Program-made: the position numbers and the translations under genes
Shown: positions 8,955 through 16,490 of the stretch, piece by piece
How positions within the stretch are numbered: the stretch's first letter is position 1
Layout: every line of letters begins with the position of its first letter
From: Candidatus Scybalocola faecigallinarum
Lineage (GTDB): Bacteria > Bacillota > Clostridia > Lachnospirales > Lachnospiraceae
Direction: 5' to 3'
Assembly (NCBI GenBank): GCA_018711005.1
Contig: DVIT01000004.1
Location: 22,185 to 86,184 of the forward strand
Length of the DNA: 64,000 bases
Notes under the pieces: model-generated
The model's database searches: none
Told to the model about the DNA's origin: nothing
The model's input: only the letters and a program-made list of their open reading frames with translations

Positions 8955-9758
8955 TTAGAAAATGCATCCGTCATAATGCTTGAGCATGTTTTGATCCGGG
9001 CGTTCCAGAAGGCTGGTGCATACAAAGTCTTTGCCGGGCTCTACAAAGGGGAAAGTCTTGCGGGAAGCCCATGCAGGCACTGTCCAGGCGGGAGGATTTT
9101 TAATAAATGCGTTGGTCCATGCGGAATTGTTTTCAAACCACATTTCACATACCCGGTCCCAGCGGTGGAAGAAAATATTATCTTCGGCAACGTCTACAAA
9201 TTCCGGGCCGTCGCCGCTTTCAGGCAGAGGGATAGGCGGATACTGCTTGTCGTAGGCCTTATGGGAGAAAAAGCGCAGCAGGCCGGGAAGCCGGCATGCT
9301 TCAGGGGCAAAGGTTTCAAGGAACCATTTTTCGCCTTCCTCACGGGACACGCCTTTAGGATAGGACATCATGTAGACAAAGCGGATAAATGTTTTTCCGG
9401 CATGGTTCATTTCCTGGCCAAAGAAATCTTCGGTAGGCTCGGCGGGAACGTTGGCAATGGCCACTGTCATGGCATTTTCCACCGGTTCCGGGGTCATGCC
9501 CATAAGTCCGCGGAGACTGCGGCGCCCTTCCACGCTCAGGCCAAAGTTTTCATGAACCCGGTAATTCATAAAGCCCATATCTTTCATCCCTTCTGCCGGG
9601 GGAATGACGCGGAACATAACATACCGGGTCAGCCAGGGCTCCTGAGCCATAACCTCCGGGCAGTGATGCTGAACGAACCACCGTTCCATGGCGGGAATGT
9701 TATCAATATCGTTAATGTGATGAATGATCAATGTTTTGTTCATAACCATATTTGGCAT
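8955..9758 (-). CDS. EthD-like dimeric alpha/beta-barrel protein, two repeats
   Basis: 267 residues with two ferredoxin-like repeats. The first (residues ~7-50) runs TLIIHHINDI, WFVQHHCPEV, PWLTRYVMF; the second (~125-170) runs FIRFVYMMSY, WFLETFAPEA, PGLLRFFSH. This spacing is that of EthD/Dabb-type proteins, which are often small enzymes or accessory proteins in catabolism of aromatic or polyketide-like compounds. AAGGGG lies 8 bases before the ATG. It directly follows a truncated VOC gene on the same strand and is divergent from a nitrilase-family gene. Substrate unknown; the fold assignment is moderately sure. Confidence 0.6.
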   Translation of the reverse strand: MPNMVMNKTLIIHHINDIDNIPAMERWFVQHHCPEVMAQEPWLTRYVMFRVIPPAEGMKDMGFMNYRVHENFGLSVEGRRSLRGLMGMTPEPVENAMTVAIANVPAEPTEDFFGQEMNHAGKTFIRFVYMMSYPKGVSREEGEKWFLETFAPEACRLPGLLRFFSHKAYDKQYPPIPLPESGDGPEFVDVAEDNIFFHRWDRVCEMWFENNSAWTNAFIKNPPAWTVPAWASRKTFPFVEPGKDFVCTSLLERPDQNMLKHYDGCIF

Positions 9759-9773
9759 TTTAGTTACCCCTTT

Positions 9774-10067
9774 CTAATTGTTTTGGATAAATTCAATAAG
9801 CACTCCGCTGCAGTCGCGGATGAACATGACGTTGTTTCCTTCCATCGTTGCCTCGTGGGCAATATCCACGCCGTTTTCTGTAAATTTTTCTTTTAAAGCA
9901 GCCATATTGTCTGTGGCAAATGCGATGTGCTTTGTTCCGACAGTTTGCAGATCGCTGTTGGGGGTGAGCCGGTCCGGGGGCAGCTGTTTTGGATTTTCGT
10001 ATTCAAACAGCTCGATCTGGAAATCGCCGTTTTGGATATCATTATAAAGTCTGCCCCTGGGGCAGGG
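9774..10067 (-). pseudogene. Glyoxalase/VOC-family protein, N-terminally truncated
   Basis: Translation of the minus strand gives a C-terminal VOC half: FQIELFEYENPKQLPPDRL, VGTKHIAFATDNMAALKEKF, then NNVMFIRDCSGVLIEFIQNN before the TAG at 9774-9776. The metal ligand Glu of the last beta strand (IEF) is kept. Upstream the frame runs only to a TGA at 10068-10070, with no start codon or binding site, so about 50-60 N-terminal residues including the first metal ligand are lost. The break is near 10050-10067, at a CTGCCCC/GGGGCAG palindrome. The stop lies just before the Shine-Dalgarno of the EthD-like gene. Confidence 0.8.
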
Positions 10068-10153
10068 TCAAGGGAAATCTTCGCTTATGGCTTGTCACAA
10101 AACATGGGCCATATTATAATTGGAATGGATAAAGTTGATTGGGGGTTTACACA

Positions 10154-11032
10154 ATGAAAGATTTTAATGTGGCTCTGCTTCAGATCCTGCCGGAAGGTGA
10201 TCTTGAGGGGAATCTGGAAAAAGGCCTTGAATATTGTAAAAAAGCGGCAGCGTTTGGAGCTGATCTGGCGCTGTTTCCGGAAATGTGGAGCGTGGGTTAT
10301 TCCATTCCCCGGGATATTTCATTGCTGAAATCAATGGCAGTTCCCCGGGAGAGCCAGTTTGTTCAGGCTTTTTCAGAGGCAGCGGCCCGGCTGAATATGG
10401 CGGTTGCCATTACATTTTTAGAGGCATGGGAGCCTTTGCCGCGAAATACGGTGTGCATTTTTGACCGCTTTGGAAAAATGGTGCTGAAATATGCCAAAGT
10501 CCATACATGTGACTTTGGTGACGAATGCCGGCTGACGCCGGGGGATGATTTTTATACGGCAGATCTGGATACAAAAAACGGGATCGTAAAAGTAGGATCC
10601 ATGATCTGCTACGACCGGGAATTTCCCGAAAGCGCCAGGATCCTTATGCTCAAAGGGGCAGAAATTATTTTGGTGCCCAATGCCTGTCCTATGGAGCCAA
10701 ACCGCCTGACCCAGCTTCGGGCCAGAGCCTTTGAAAACATGGTGGGGATCGCCACGGCAAACTATCCCTATGGCCAGCCGGACTGCAACGGACATTCTAC
10801 AGCCTTCGACGGGATCGCATATCGCACGGACGGCTCCGGCGCCAGAGATACGCTGGTCATTGAAGCCGGAGAACGGGAAGGAATCTATATGGCTTCATTT
10901 CCTATGGATGAGCTGCACATTTACCGAAGCAATGAGGTTCATGGCAATGCTTACCGCCATCCGGACAAGTATCAGCTCCTTGTTTCCCGGGATATCCATG
11001 AGCCATTTATCCGCAGTGACCGCAGAAACTAA
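10154..11032 (+). CDS. Carbon-nitrogen (nitrilase) superfamily hydrolase
   Basis: 292 residues with the full catalytic triad of the nitrilase superfamily: Glu43 in FPEMWS, Lys115 in KYAKVH, Cys152 in SMICYDREFPE. Such enzymes hydrolyse amides, carbamoyl groups or nitriles in the cytoplasm. Nearest in style to the N-carbamoyl-amine/amidase branch; substrate unknown. The ATG at 10154 has GGGGG 8 bases upstream. It is divergent from the VOC remnant and EthD-like gene, suggesting one former catabolic locus. Its 3' end overlaps the next reading frame by 35 bases. Confidence 0.88.
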   Translation: MKDFNVALLQILPEGDLEGNLEKGLEYCKKAAAFGADLALFPEMWSVGYSIPRDISLLKSMAVPRESQFVQAFSEAAARLNMAVAITFLEAWEPLPRNTVCIFDRFGKMVLKYAKVHTCDFGDECRLTPGDDFYTADLDTKNGIVKVGSMICYDREFPESARILMLKGAEIILVPNACPMEPNRLTQLRARAFENMVGIATANYPYGQPDCNGHSTAFDGIAYRTDGSGARDTLVIEAGEREGIYMASFPMDELHIYRSNEVHGNAYRHPDKYQLLVSRDIHEPFIRSDRRN

Positions 11033-11525
11033 GGCGGCCGGGCGGCCGCGGCAAAAACGGCTGGAGCTGGCAGCAAGAGGGCTGGAGGATAATGAAAAGT
11101 ACGAAAAACTTCAGGGATACTATGAACGGACGATCCCGGCAAGAAATATACTGTGCTATCCATTGTCTGAACCTGAGTCCCAGGTGGATTTCCACGAAAA
11201 GCTGAGTATTTTATTTGAAATTGCCCAACAGTACCGGGTATCGGCCAATTATCCGTCCGGGATGCTTATGGACCATTCGCCCCGGGACCGGTCTTTTTTC
11301 GCATACCTGGAAATTTACGAGCAGCTGGACGGCCATCCCTTTTTCCGCCATTTTCCGGAGCACACCTATCGCTGTATCCGGAGGGAGCCAAAAGCTCTTG
11401 TTAAAGTGACAGAGGATGTGCCGGATTACTTTAAGGAGCATCCCTTTGTGACCGTTATAGAAGCGGACTGTATTACATCACCGGTGTGCTTTCGGCCTTA
11501 TCCGGTAGAGCTGCAGTTTTATTAG
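10998..11525 (+). pseudogene. Possible effector-binding half of a MerR-type regulator
   Basis: Frame of 175 codons that begins inside the nitrilase gene with no ribosome binding site. From about 11040 it shows a basic, helical stretch (RQKRLELAARGLEDNEKYEKL) and then YYERTIPARNILCYPLSE and YRCIRRE, reminiscent of the GyrI-like effector domain behind a coiled coil in BmrR/MerR regulators. No DNA-binding helix-turn-helix is present. A MATE drug exporter follows 70 bases downstream, the usual target of such regulators. I infer a regulator that lost its N-terminal domain; an unrelated small protein is also possible. Confidence 0.4.
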
Positions 11526-11529
11526 GATG

Positions 11530-11551
11530 GGGTCAAATTAAAATTTGACCC
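11530..11551. repeat. Short palindrome related to the 49.9-kb element
   Basis: GGGTCAAATT-AA-AATTTGACCC is a perfect inverted repeat. The 20 bases after it (TGGTATCATACATATAATA) resemble those after the right end of the element at 49921-50206. It looks like a minimal or deleted copy of that element and sits just upstream of the MATE gene, where it may supply the TATAAT at 11564-11569. Confidence 0.55.
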
Positions 11552-11594
11552 TGGTATCATACATATAATAGATGAGACAGGAGTATTAATCAAA

Positions 11595-12959
11595 ATGAGT
11601 ACACATGTAAAAGATATGACATCAGGAACGCCGTGGAAGCAGCTGCTTGTTTTTGCATTGCCGTTAATGATCGGCAATGTTTTCCAGCAGCTGTATACGG
11701 TCATGGACTCAGTGATCGTAGGCCAGGGCATTGGTGTTAATGCTTTGGCGGCCCTGGGAGCAGCGGATTGGTTTAACTGGATGGTGGTGGGACTGGCCAC
11801 AGGCTTTTCCCAGGGATTTTCCATTCAGATTGCCCAGCAGTTTGGGGCCAGGGACTATGATCATTTAAAGAAAACAGTGGCAGCGTCTTATACACTGAGT
11901 CTTGCAATGGGCGTGATTTTTACAGTAATCATGCAGCTGGCCGCCCGTCCGGGGCTTGTCCTTTTAAATACGCCGGAAAATATTATCGGCGATTCTTTAA
12001 GCTATCTGCGGGTATCCTTTTCCGGATTTATCGTGGTTATGGCTTATAATATGTTTGCTTCTGTACTAAGGGCTCTTGGAGACAGCAAAACGCCGTTGAT
12101 CGCCATGGTCATTGCAGCAGCGATCAACATTGTCCTGGATATTGCTTTTGTTATGGGGCTGCATATGGGTGTAGCCAGCGCCGCTGCGGCGACTGTGATC
12201 GCTCAGGCATTTTCCGCTGTTTACTGTTTTATGGCAGTGCGGAAAATAAAACTTTTAAAGCTGTCTGCCCGGGACTGGCGGCCAAACGGCCGCCGTATGG
12301 GAAAGCTTATGTATTTGGGAGCGCCCATGGCTTTCCAAAATGTGATCATTTCCATTGGCGGTATGGCCCTCCAGTCGGTGGTGAACCGGTTCGGCCTGGC
12401 ATTTGTGGCCGGATTTACCGCTACCAACAAGCTTTATGGGGTTTTGGAAGTAGCGGCCACATCCTTTGGATTTTCCATGACCACCTTTACCGGACAAAAC
12501 CTGGGGGCTAAAAAGATCCGGCGTATTTCCAAAGGTATGCGGTCATCGTTGATCATGGCCTTTATTACTTCGGAAATTATTTCCGCGGCCATGATCCTTT
12601 TTGGCCGGATGATCCTGCGCCTGTTTATTTCCGGGGCTGAGTCAGAGATCCGGGAGGTTACAGATATTGCCTACCACTTTTTGTTTGTGATGTGCGTCCC
12701 GCTGTTTATCCTTTATGTTCTCCATGTGGTCCGGTCCGCGATCCAGGGCATGGGAGACACCATTATCCCTATGATCTCCGGGTGTACGGAAATGGTCATG
12801 CGGGTAAGTGTTGCGATGATCCTGCCTCATTTTTTCGGGCCGGAAAGTGTATTTTTTGCAGAGGTAGCAGCATGGATCGGCGCGGATGTGATCCTGATCA
12901 CGGCCTATCTGGTGAAGATGCACCGGCTTTTAGCTTCCTCCACAGAGTCGTCCGGCTGA
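11595..12959 (+). CDS. MATE family efflux transporter
   Basis: 454 residues, twelve predicted membrane spans. N-terminal PWKQLLVFALPLMIGNVFQQ and VDSVIVGQGIGVNALAALGA-like segments and the mid-protein repeat GAPMAFQNVIISIGG match NorM/DinF-type MATE proteins, which export cationic drugs or metabolites in exchange for Na+ or H+. GACAGGAG lies upstream of the ATG. A possible broken regulator gene precedes it. The last ~60 bases overlap an antisense helix-turn-helix gene fragment, so the C-terminus may have been altered at a recombination junction. Confidence 0.92.
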   Translation: MSTHVKDMTSGTPWKQLLVFALPLMIGNVFQQLYTVMDSVIVGQGIGVNALAALGAADWFNWMVVGLATGFSQGFSIQIAQQFGARDYDHLKKTVAASYTLSLAMGVIFTVIMQLAARPGLVLLNTPENIIGDSLSYLRVSFSGFIVVMAYNMFASVLRALGDSKTPLIAMVIAAAINIVLDIAFVMGLHMGVASAAAATVIAQAFSAVYCFMAVRKIKLLKLSARDWRPNGRRMGKLMYLGAPMAFQNVIISIGGMALQSVVNRFGLAFVAGFTATNKLYGVLEVAATSFGFSMTTFTGQNLGAKKIRRISKGMRSSLIMAFITSEIISAAMILFGRMILRLFISGAESEIREVTDIAYHFLFVMCVPLFILYVLHVVRSAIQGMGDTIIPMISGCTEMVMRVSVAMILPHFFGPESVFFAEVAAWIGADVILITAYLVKMHRLLASSTESSG

Positions 12960-13036
12960 TGCCCAGGTATTGGCATACTTTATCTTTGTCATTGTGGAAT
13001 TTTTCCAGGCCTCCGTCCAGGAGTAAATAAATATAA
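12898..13036 (-). pseudogene. Fis-type helix-turn-helix fragment of a sigma-54-type activator
   Basis: The minus strand encodes LEKFHNDKDKVCQYLGISRT then TLWRKLKA before a TGA at 12898-12900. This is the C-terminal HTH_8/Fis helix-turn-helix of enhancer-binding activators such as PrpR/AcoR types. No further domain is encoded upstream; the frame runs into the terminator at 13041. It overlaps the MATE 3' end antisense. It is a scar of a lost regulator gene. Confidence 0.65.
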
Positions 13037-13040
13037 ACAT

Positions 13041-13087
13041 AAAAAGCTCCGTGCAGCTGTCCTAAGTGGTGCTGCACGGAGCTTTTT
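13041..13087. terminator. Bidirectional intrinsic terminator
   Basis: AAAAAGCTCCGTGCAGC and GCTGCACGGAGCTTTTT form a perfect 17-bp stem with a 13-base loop. Runs of T end the stem in both directions, so it serves the MATE gene and the convergent flavodoxin gene, whose stop codon it touches. Confidence 0.9.
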
Positions 13088-13568
13088 ACAGGTGCAGGCT
13101 GTTGACCCAGTTTTTAAGCTCTGCTTTTGATGGCCGTCCGTTAAGCATCCGTCCATCCACGATTTTTGCAGAAGGAGATACGCTGTCTTTTAACGCCTGT
13201 GCAGTCTTTCCGAGACCGCTGCTTCCGGAGGTGGCAAAAAGGACGATGGTTTTCCCTGAAAAATCATAGGCTTCAAGAAAGCTGTGGATGATCATGGGAG
13301 CCACGTACCACCAGATGGGGAATCCAAGAAAGATCACATCATAATCGGAAATATGTGCATCAGTATCTGCCAGGGCCGGGCGGCAGTCTTTATCTTTCAT
13401 TTCAAGGCTGCTGCGGGAATTGGAATCCATCCAGTTCAGATCCGCGTTGGTATAGGGAACCTGGGGACGGATCTCATAAAGATCAGCATCTGCGGCTTCT
13501 GCCAGTGTCCGGGCTGCGCCTGCGGTAATGCCGCTGGCGGAAAAATAGGCAACTAATTTTTTGCTCAT
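13086..13568 (-). CDS. Flavodoxin family protein
   Basis: 160 residues with the flavodoxin fold. The FMN phosphate loop is FSASGITAGAARTL (residues ~9-22); the flavin-stacking loops are FLGFPIWWYVAPMIIHSFLE (~80-99) and ATSGSSGLGKT (~111-121). Members of this flavodoxin_4 type are electron carriers or small NAD(P)H-dependent reductases. CAGGAGG stands 8 bases before the ATG. It is monocistronic and ends in the shared terminator. Confidence 0.9.
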   Translation of the reverse strand: MSKKLVAYFSASGITAGAARTLAEAADADLYEIRPQVPYTNADLNWMDSNSRSSLEMKDKDCRPALADTDAHISDYDVIFLGFPIWWYVAPMIIHSFLEAYDFSGKTIVLFATSGSSGLGKTAQALKDSVSPSAKIVDGRMLNGRPSKAELKNWVNSLHL

Positions 13569-13684
13569 CTGTAAAACCTCCTGTCTTGATCCCCCGCTGT
13601 TTGCAGCAGGGCTGTTGATTTTATCATAATCATCTGTTTTGCAGACGTCAATAAAGTAAATATAAAAAATGTATAAAACTATAG

Positions 13685-14119
13685 CAGTTCAGCCTTCCGG
13701 CTGAACTGTTACCAAAACCGGTGCTTCCTCAAGTTTGGGTATTTTGCTTTGGAATAAGGGTGGTCTTTGGCAGCACTGGGATGATTTTGAGCCCAGTACG
13801 GTCAAAAATGGAATTTTTGCGTATATGATGGTAGGATTTCGTGATCGACTTCGGTTAAAAACGGCGTTTTCTTTTGTTTTGGGGGTATTGTGAGACCAAA
13901 TTATACGGTCAAAAATGACATTTTCTCTTATTTGAGGGTACAGTTTAACCAAATTGTACGGTTAAAAACGATGTTTTCTCTTATTTGGGGGTATTTTGGG
14001 ACTGAATTCTACAGTCAAAAACAGCAAAATCACAAATTAAACCGAAGTTTACCTAAGAATACCCAAACTTCAAAACACCTCAGACGGCCGATCTGTTATG
14101 ATGCCATAACTGTTCAGCC
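13685..14119. repeat. Nested inverted-repeat element (MITE-like)
   Basis: Left end: the hairpin CAGTTCAGCC-TTCC-GGCTGAACTG at 13685-13708 plus TTA. Right end: TAACTGTTCAGCC at 14107-14119, the inverse of 13699-13711 with one mismatch. Inside them a second, perfect 13-bp inverted pair: AAGTTTGGGTATT (13731-13743) and AATACCCAAACTT (14058-14070). The core holds tandem repeats. No transposase or convincing gene is present; an 87-codon minus-strand frame across the repeats has no binding site. The ends belong to the palindrome family found elsewhere in the window. Confidence 0.65.
13799..14025. repeat. Four diverged 53-bp tandem repeats plus a partial fifth
   Basis: Units start at 13799, 13852, 13906 and 13959 (53, 54, 53 and 53 bases); a partial fifth starts at 14012. 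Each begins C-R-GTYAAAAAYR, then a TTTTC/TTTTT tract, an ATTTG-like patch, GGGGGTATT or a relative, and ends near ACCAAATTNTA. Units 3 and 4 are most alike; unit 1 has diverged most. The period shows no constant repeat with unique spacers, so it is not CRISPR. Confidence 0.75.
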
Positions 14120-14123
14120 GGGC

Positions 14124-15335
14124 CTACACGTAAATCCGCTCCAGCCGGTTGCCCAGGCGGGACAGGATCTCATTGGAGATGGTATGGCATGTATGGGCAA
14201 ACTGGGCGGCGTCAATGTGCTGTCCGGATACAGGATCCGTCCCAAGGATGACTGTTTCCATGCCGGGCTGCGCCTGGGCAATATGAGTTACATCCGCAAA
14301 CAGCTGATCCATACAGATCCGTCCGATGATGGGGGCTTTTTGGCCATTAATAAGAACATAGCCAGAGGCATTTTCATCCAGATTTCTGGGGATGCCATCG
14401 GCATAGCCAATGGAGATGACGGCGATCTTCATCTGGGATGGGGCAGTATAGGCCCGGCCGTAGCCCAGCGTATCTCCGGCGTTCAGATGAAGGATGCGGG
14501 CAATTCGCGCTTTGATCGTCATGGCCGGAATCAGGTGAAAATCTTTTGGGGCGCTGCTTTTGGTGACGGCCCGGGACTGGTGGTCGGTTTCAGGCCTGGT
14601 TTGCCCGCAGATGTCTTTTTGTGGACTGCTGTATACACCATACAGGGCAATGCCGATGCGGGAATAGTCATATTGGAACTGGCTGTAATTAAGAACGCCA
14701 TAGCTGCTTTGGATATGGGTCTTAAAGTTTTTGAAGCCATGGCGGTGAAGATAGGCGATTACCTGATCAAAGCGGTTAAACTGCGCCAGGGTGAACCGGT
14801 GATCATCCATTTCCGGGCTGTCGGCAGCGCATAAATGGGAAAATACTCCGGTGACATGGAGATGGCTTAAATGAAACAGATCAGCGATCTTTTCCGGTGT
14901 TTCCCAAGAGATTCCCAGACGGTGCATTCCGGTGTCCACGGCAATATGGACGTTAATGGGCCCTTCACCGGCGTATTTTTCCAGCATGCGGCCATGCTCC
15001 TGGTCAATGACCGTCTGGGTCAGGTTGTAGTCCCGGATCTGTCCGGCCAGCATAGGCGGTGTGTAGCCAAGGATCAGGATTTCACCGGAAATGCCTGCGC
15101 ACCGAAGCTCCATCCCTTCTGCCAGGGTGGCTACGCAAAAATGGCGCACACCGGCGCGGCTCAGGATGCGGCCCACAGGGACGGCGCCATGGCCATAGGC
15201 ATTGGCCTTGACCACGGCCATGATCCCGTTGCGACTTTCGGGACTGAAAAGACGGGCATTATGGATGAGCGCGTCTGCGGATATTTCGGCCCAGGCCCGG
15301 GATGTTGACAAGGCTGTTAAATGGCGGTTATTCAT
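14124..15335 (-). CDS. vanT: VanT-type serine racemase domain (alanine racemase fold)
   Basis: 403-residue PLP enzyme of the alanine racemase fold. The PLP lysine is K43 in VVKANAYGHG. The stretches GEILILGYT, YNLTQTVID, VDTGMHRLGI, IQSSYGVLNY and GRICMDQ follow VanT racemase domains more closely than ordinary Alr. Near the C-terminus TISNEILSR has Asn388 where alanine racemases have the active-site Tyr (Tyr354 in Geobacillus); VanT enzymes have Asn there, favouring serine. GGAG lies 9 bases before the ATG at 15335, 12 bases after the membrane-domain gene. Product would be D-Ser for the ligase of the same operon. A plain Alr is the alternative. Confidence 0.85.
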   Translation of the reverse strand: MNNRHLTALSTSRAWAEISADALIHNARLFSPESRNGIMAVVKANAYGHGAVPVGRILSRAGVRHFCVATLAEGMELRCAGISGEILILGYTPPMLAGQIRDYNLTQTVIDQEHGRMLEKYAGEGPINVHIAVDTGMHRLGISWETPEKIADLFHLSHLHVTGVFSHLCAADSPEMDDHRFTLAQFNRFDQVIAYLHRHGFKNFKTHIQSSYGVLNYSQFQYDYSRIGIALYGVYSSPQKDICGQTRPETDHQSRAVTKSSAPKDFHLIPAMTIKARIARILHLNAGDTLGYGRAYTAPSQMKIAVISIGYADGIPRNLDENASGYVLINGQKAPIIGRICMDQLFADVTHIAQAQPGMETVILGTDPVSGQHIDAAQFAHTCHTISNEILSRLGNRLERIYV

Positions 15336-15347
15336 AAAGATCATCTC

Positions 15348-16490
15348 CTATCTGTGGTACTTTGGATGGGCAATATCCGGGCTTTCCCTTCGGGCCTTAA
15401 GCCTTTGGAAAATGATCACTGCCAGGATGGAAAACAACAGGGAAAGGATACAGGTAAATATATAAACAAGCAGTCCGTTATGATTTAAGGCGCCGTTAAG
15501 GCCAAGAAGCTTATCAGCACCCCGCAGCCCGATAATGACCATAGGGTGGATCACATAAATGATCAGGGCGATTTTACACAAAGGCGCCAGATTTCTTTTG
15601 ATCTTGCTGCTGCGGCTTGCACGAAACAGGCATCCTGCTCCGGCATACATAAGCACAGGCAGGAAAATATACATACTGTCGTGGCGCTGAATATGAAAAT
15701 GGCGGAGCATAAGTGCCTCTGTCAGCATAAGGATAAAGGCGACGGCTGTAAGCAGGCTCCCATCATGAAAACAAGTTTCAGGCTGCAGTCTATAATGAAA
15801 ACGGCTTTGAGGCAGCGTCCTCTTTGCGGGCTTGCTTATGGGCTTGCTGCTGTGCCGTATGGCCAGGGTGCGTCCCAGCATTAAAAAGAGAGGGACGAAA
15901 AATACACCGTTGCGGGTATATGTACATAGGGTAAAAATACCGTTATAAAAGGCCTCAAGGCCGGGAGCGGCCGCAGCCAGTCCGTAGTAGCTGTCCCCCA
16001 TAAGGCCGATGGCATAGAGGATCATTGTAATCATAAGGACTGTTTTTGGGGAAAATCGGGACAGGAGCAGGGCCACCAGCAGCAGTCCGGTGATCATTGC
16101 CGGAAAATACCATAAATGATAAAATGTCCCATCCACAAAGATCCAGCGGATCAGCCGCAGCATCCACCACGGATCCAGAGTGCCCTCATTGGTCCATAAG
16201 GGGAGCTGCCGGGCATAAACATTTACCGGAAGATATAAAAGAATGGCGGCCATATAAAAGATGGCGCATTTTTTTATTTCTTTGGCTATGGCGCTGCCGG
16301 ATATTTTGGGCAGGACAAAGTATCCGGTGATCATAATGAAAAACGGAACCGCAGTCCGGGCAATGACCCGGGTCAGGATAAAGTCTGCAGTTTCATTAAT
16401 AAATGCCAGGGGCGACACATGGATGGCAATGACCAGGAAGGCGGCCGGGAGACGGCACAGATCCACAAGAGGATATGACTTTTTTCTCAT
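15348..16490 (-). CDS. vanT: VanT membrane domain as a separate acyltransferase-3-like protein
   Basis: 380 residues with about ten membrane spans, resembling the Acyltransferase_3-like N-terminal half of VanT: LCRLPAAFLVIAIHVSPL, ARTAVPFFIMITGYFVLP, and a C-terminal ALIIYVIHPMVI span. In known vanC/vanG-type operons this domain is fused to the serine racemase and helps L-Ser entry; here a stop (TAG, 15348-15350) and 12 bases separate them. The ATG at 16490 overlaps the vanXY stop (ATGA), so translation is probably coupled. An ordinary acyltransferase is possible, but operon order argues for VanT. Confidence 0.82.
   Translation of the reverse strand: MRKKSYPLVDLCRLPAAFLVIAIHVSPLAFINETADFILTRVIARTAVPFFIMITGYFVLPKISGSAIAKEIKKCAIFYMAAILLYLPVNVYARQLPLWTNEGTLDPWWMLRLIRWIFVDGTFYHLWYFPAMITGLLLVALLLSRFSPKTVLMITMILYAIGLMGDSYYGLAAAAPGLEAFYNGIFTLCTYTRNGVFFVPLFLMLGRTLAIRHSSKPISKPAKRTLPQSRFHYRLQPETCFHDGSLLTAVAFILMLTEALMLRHFHIQRHDSMYIFLPVLMYAGAGCLFRASRSSKIKRNLAPLCKIALIIYVIHPMVIIGLRGADKLLGLNGALNHNGLLVYIFTCILSLLFSILAVIIFQRLKARRESPDIAHPKYHR

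Noticed and set aside
8952..9896. 314-codon plus-strand frame
   Set aside because: Antisense to the EthD-like gene and VOC remnant, with no recognisable motif or binding site.
13799..14025. CRISPR array
   Set aside because: The units are adjacent and diverged over their whole length, with no constant repeat and no unique spacers, and no cas genes are present.
13890..14834. 314-codon plus-strand frame across the repeat element into the racemase
   Set aside because: It is the complement of the racemase gene with strong PLP-enzyme motifs; the N-terminal part merely reads through the 53-bp repeats.
14124..15335. Housekeeping alanine racemase
   Set aside because: Operon context, VanT-like segments and Asn at the specificity position argue for serine racemase; not fully excluded.
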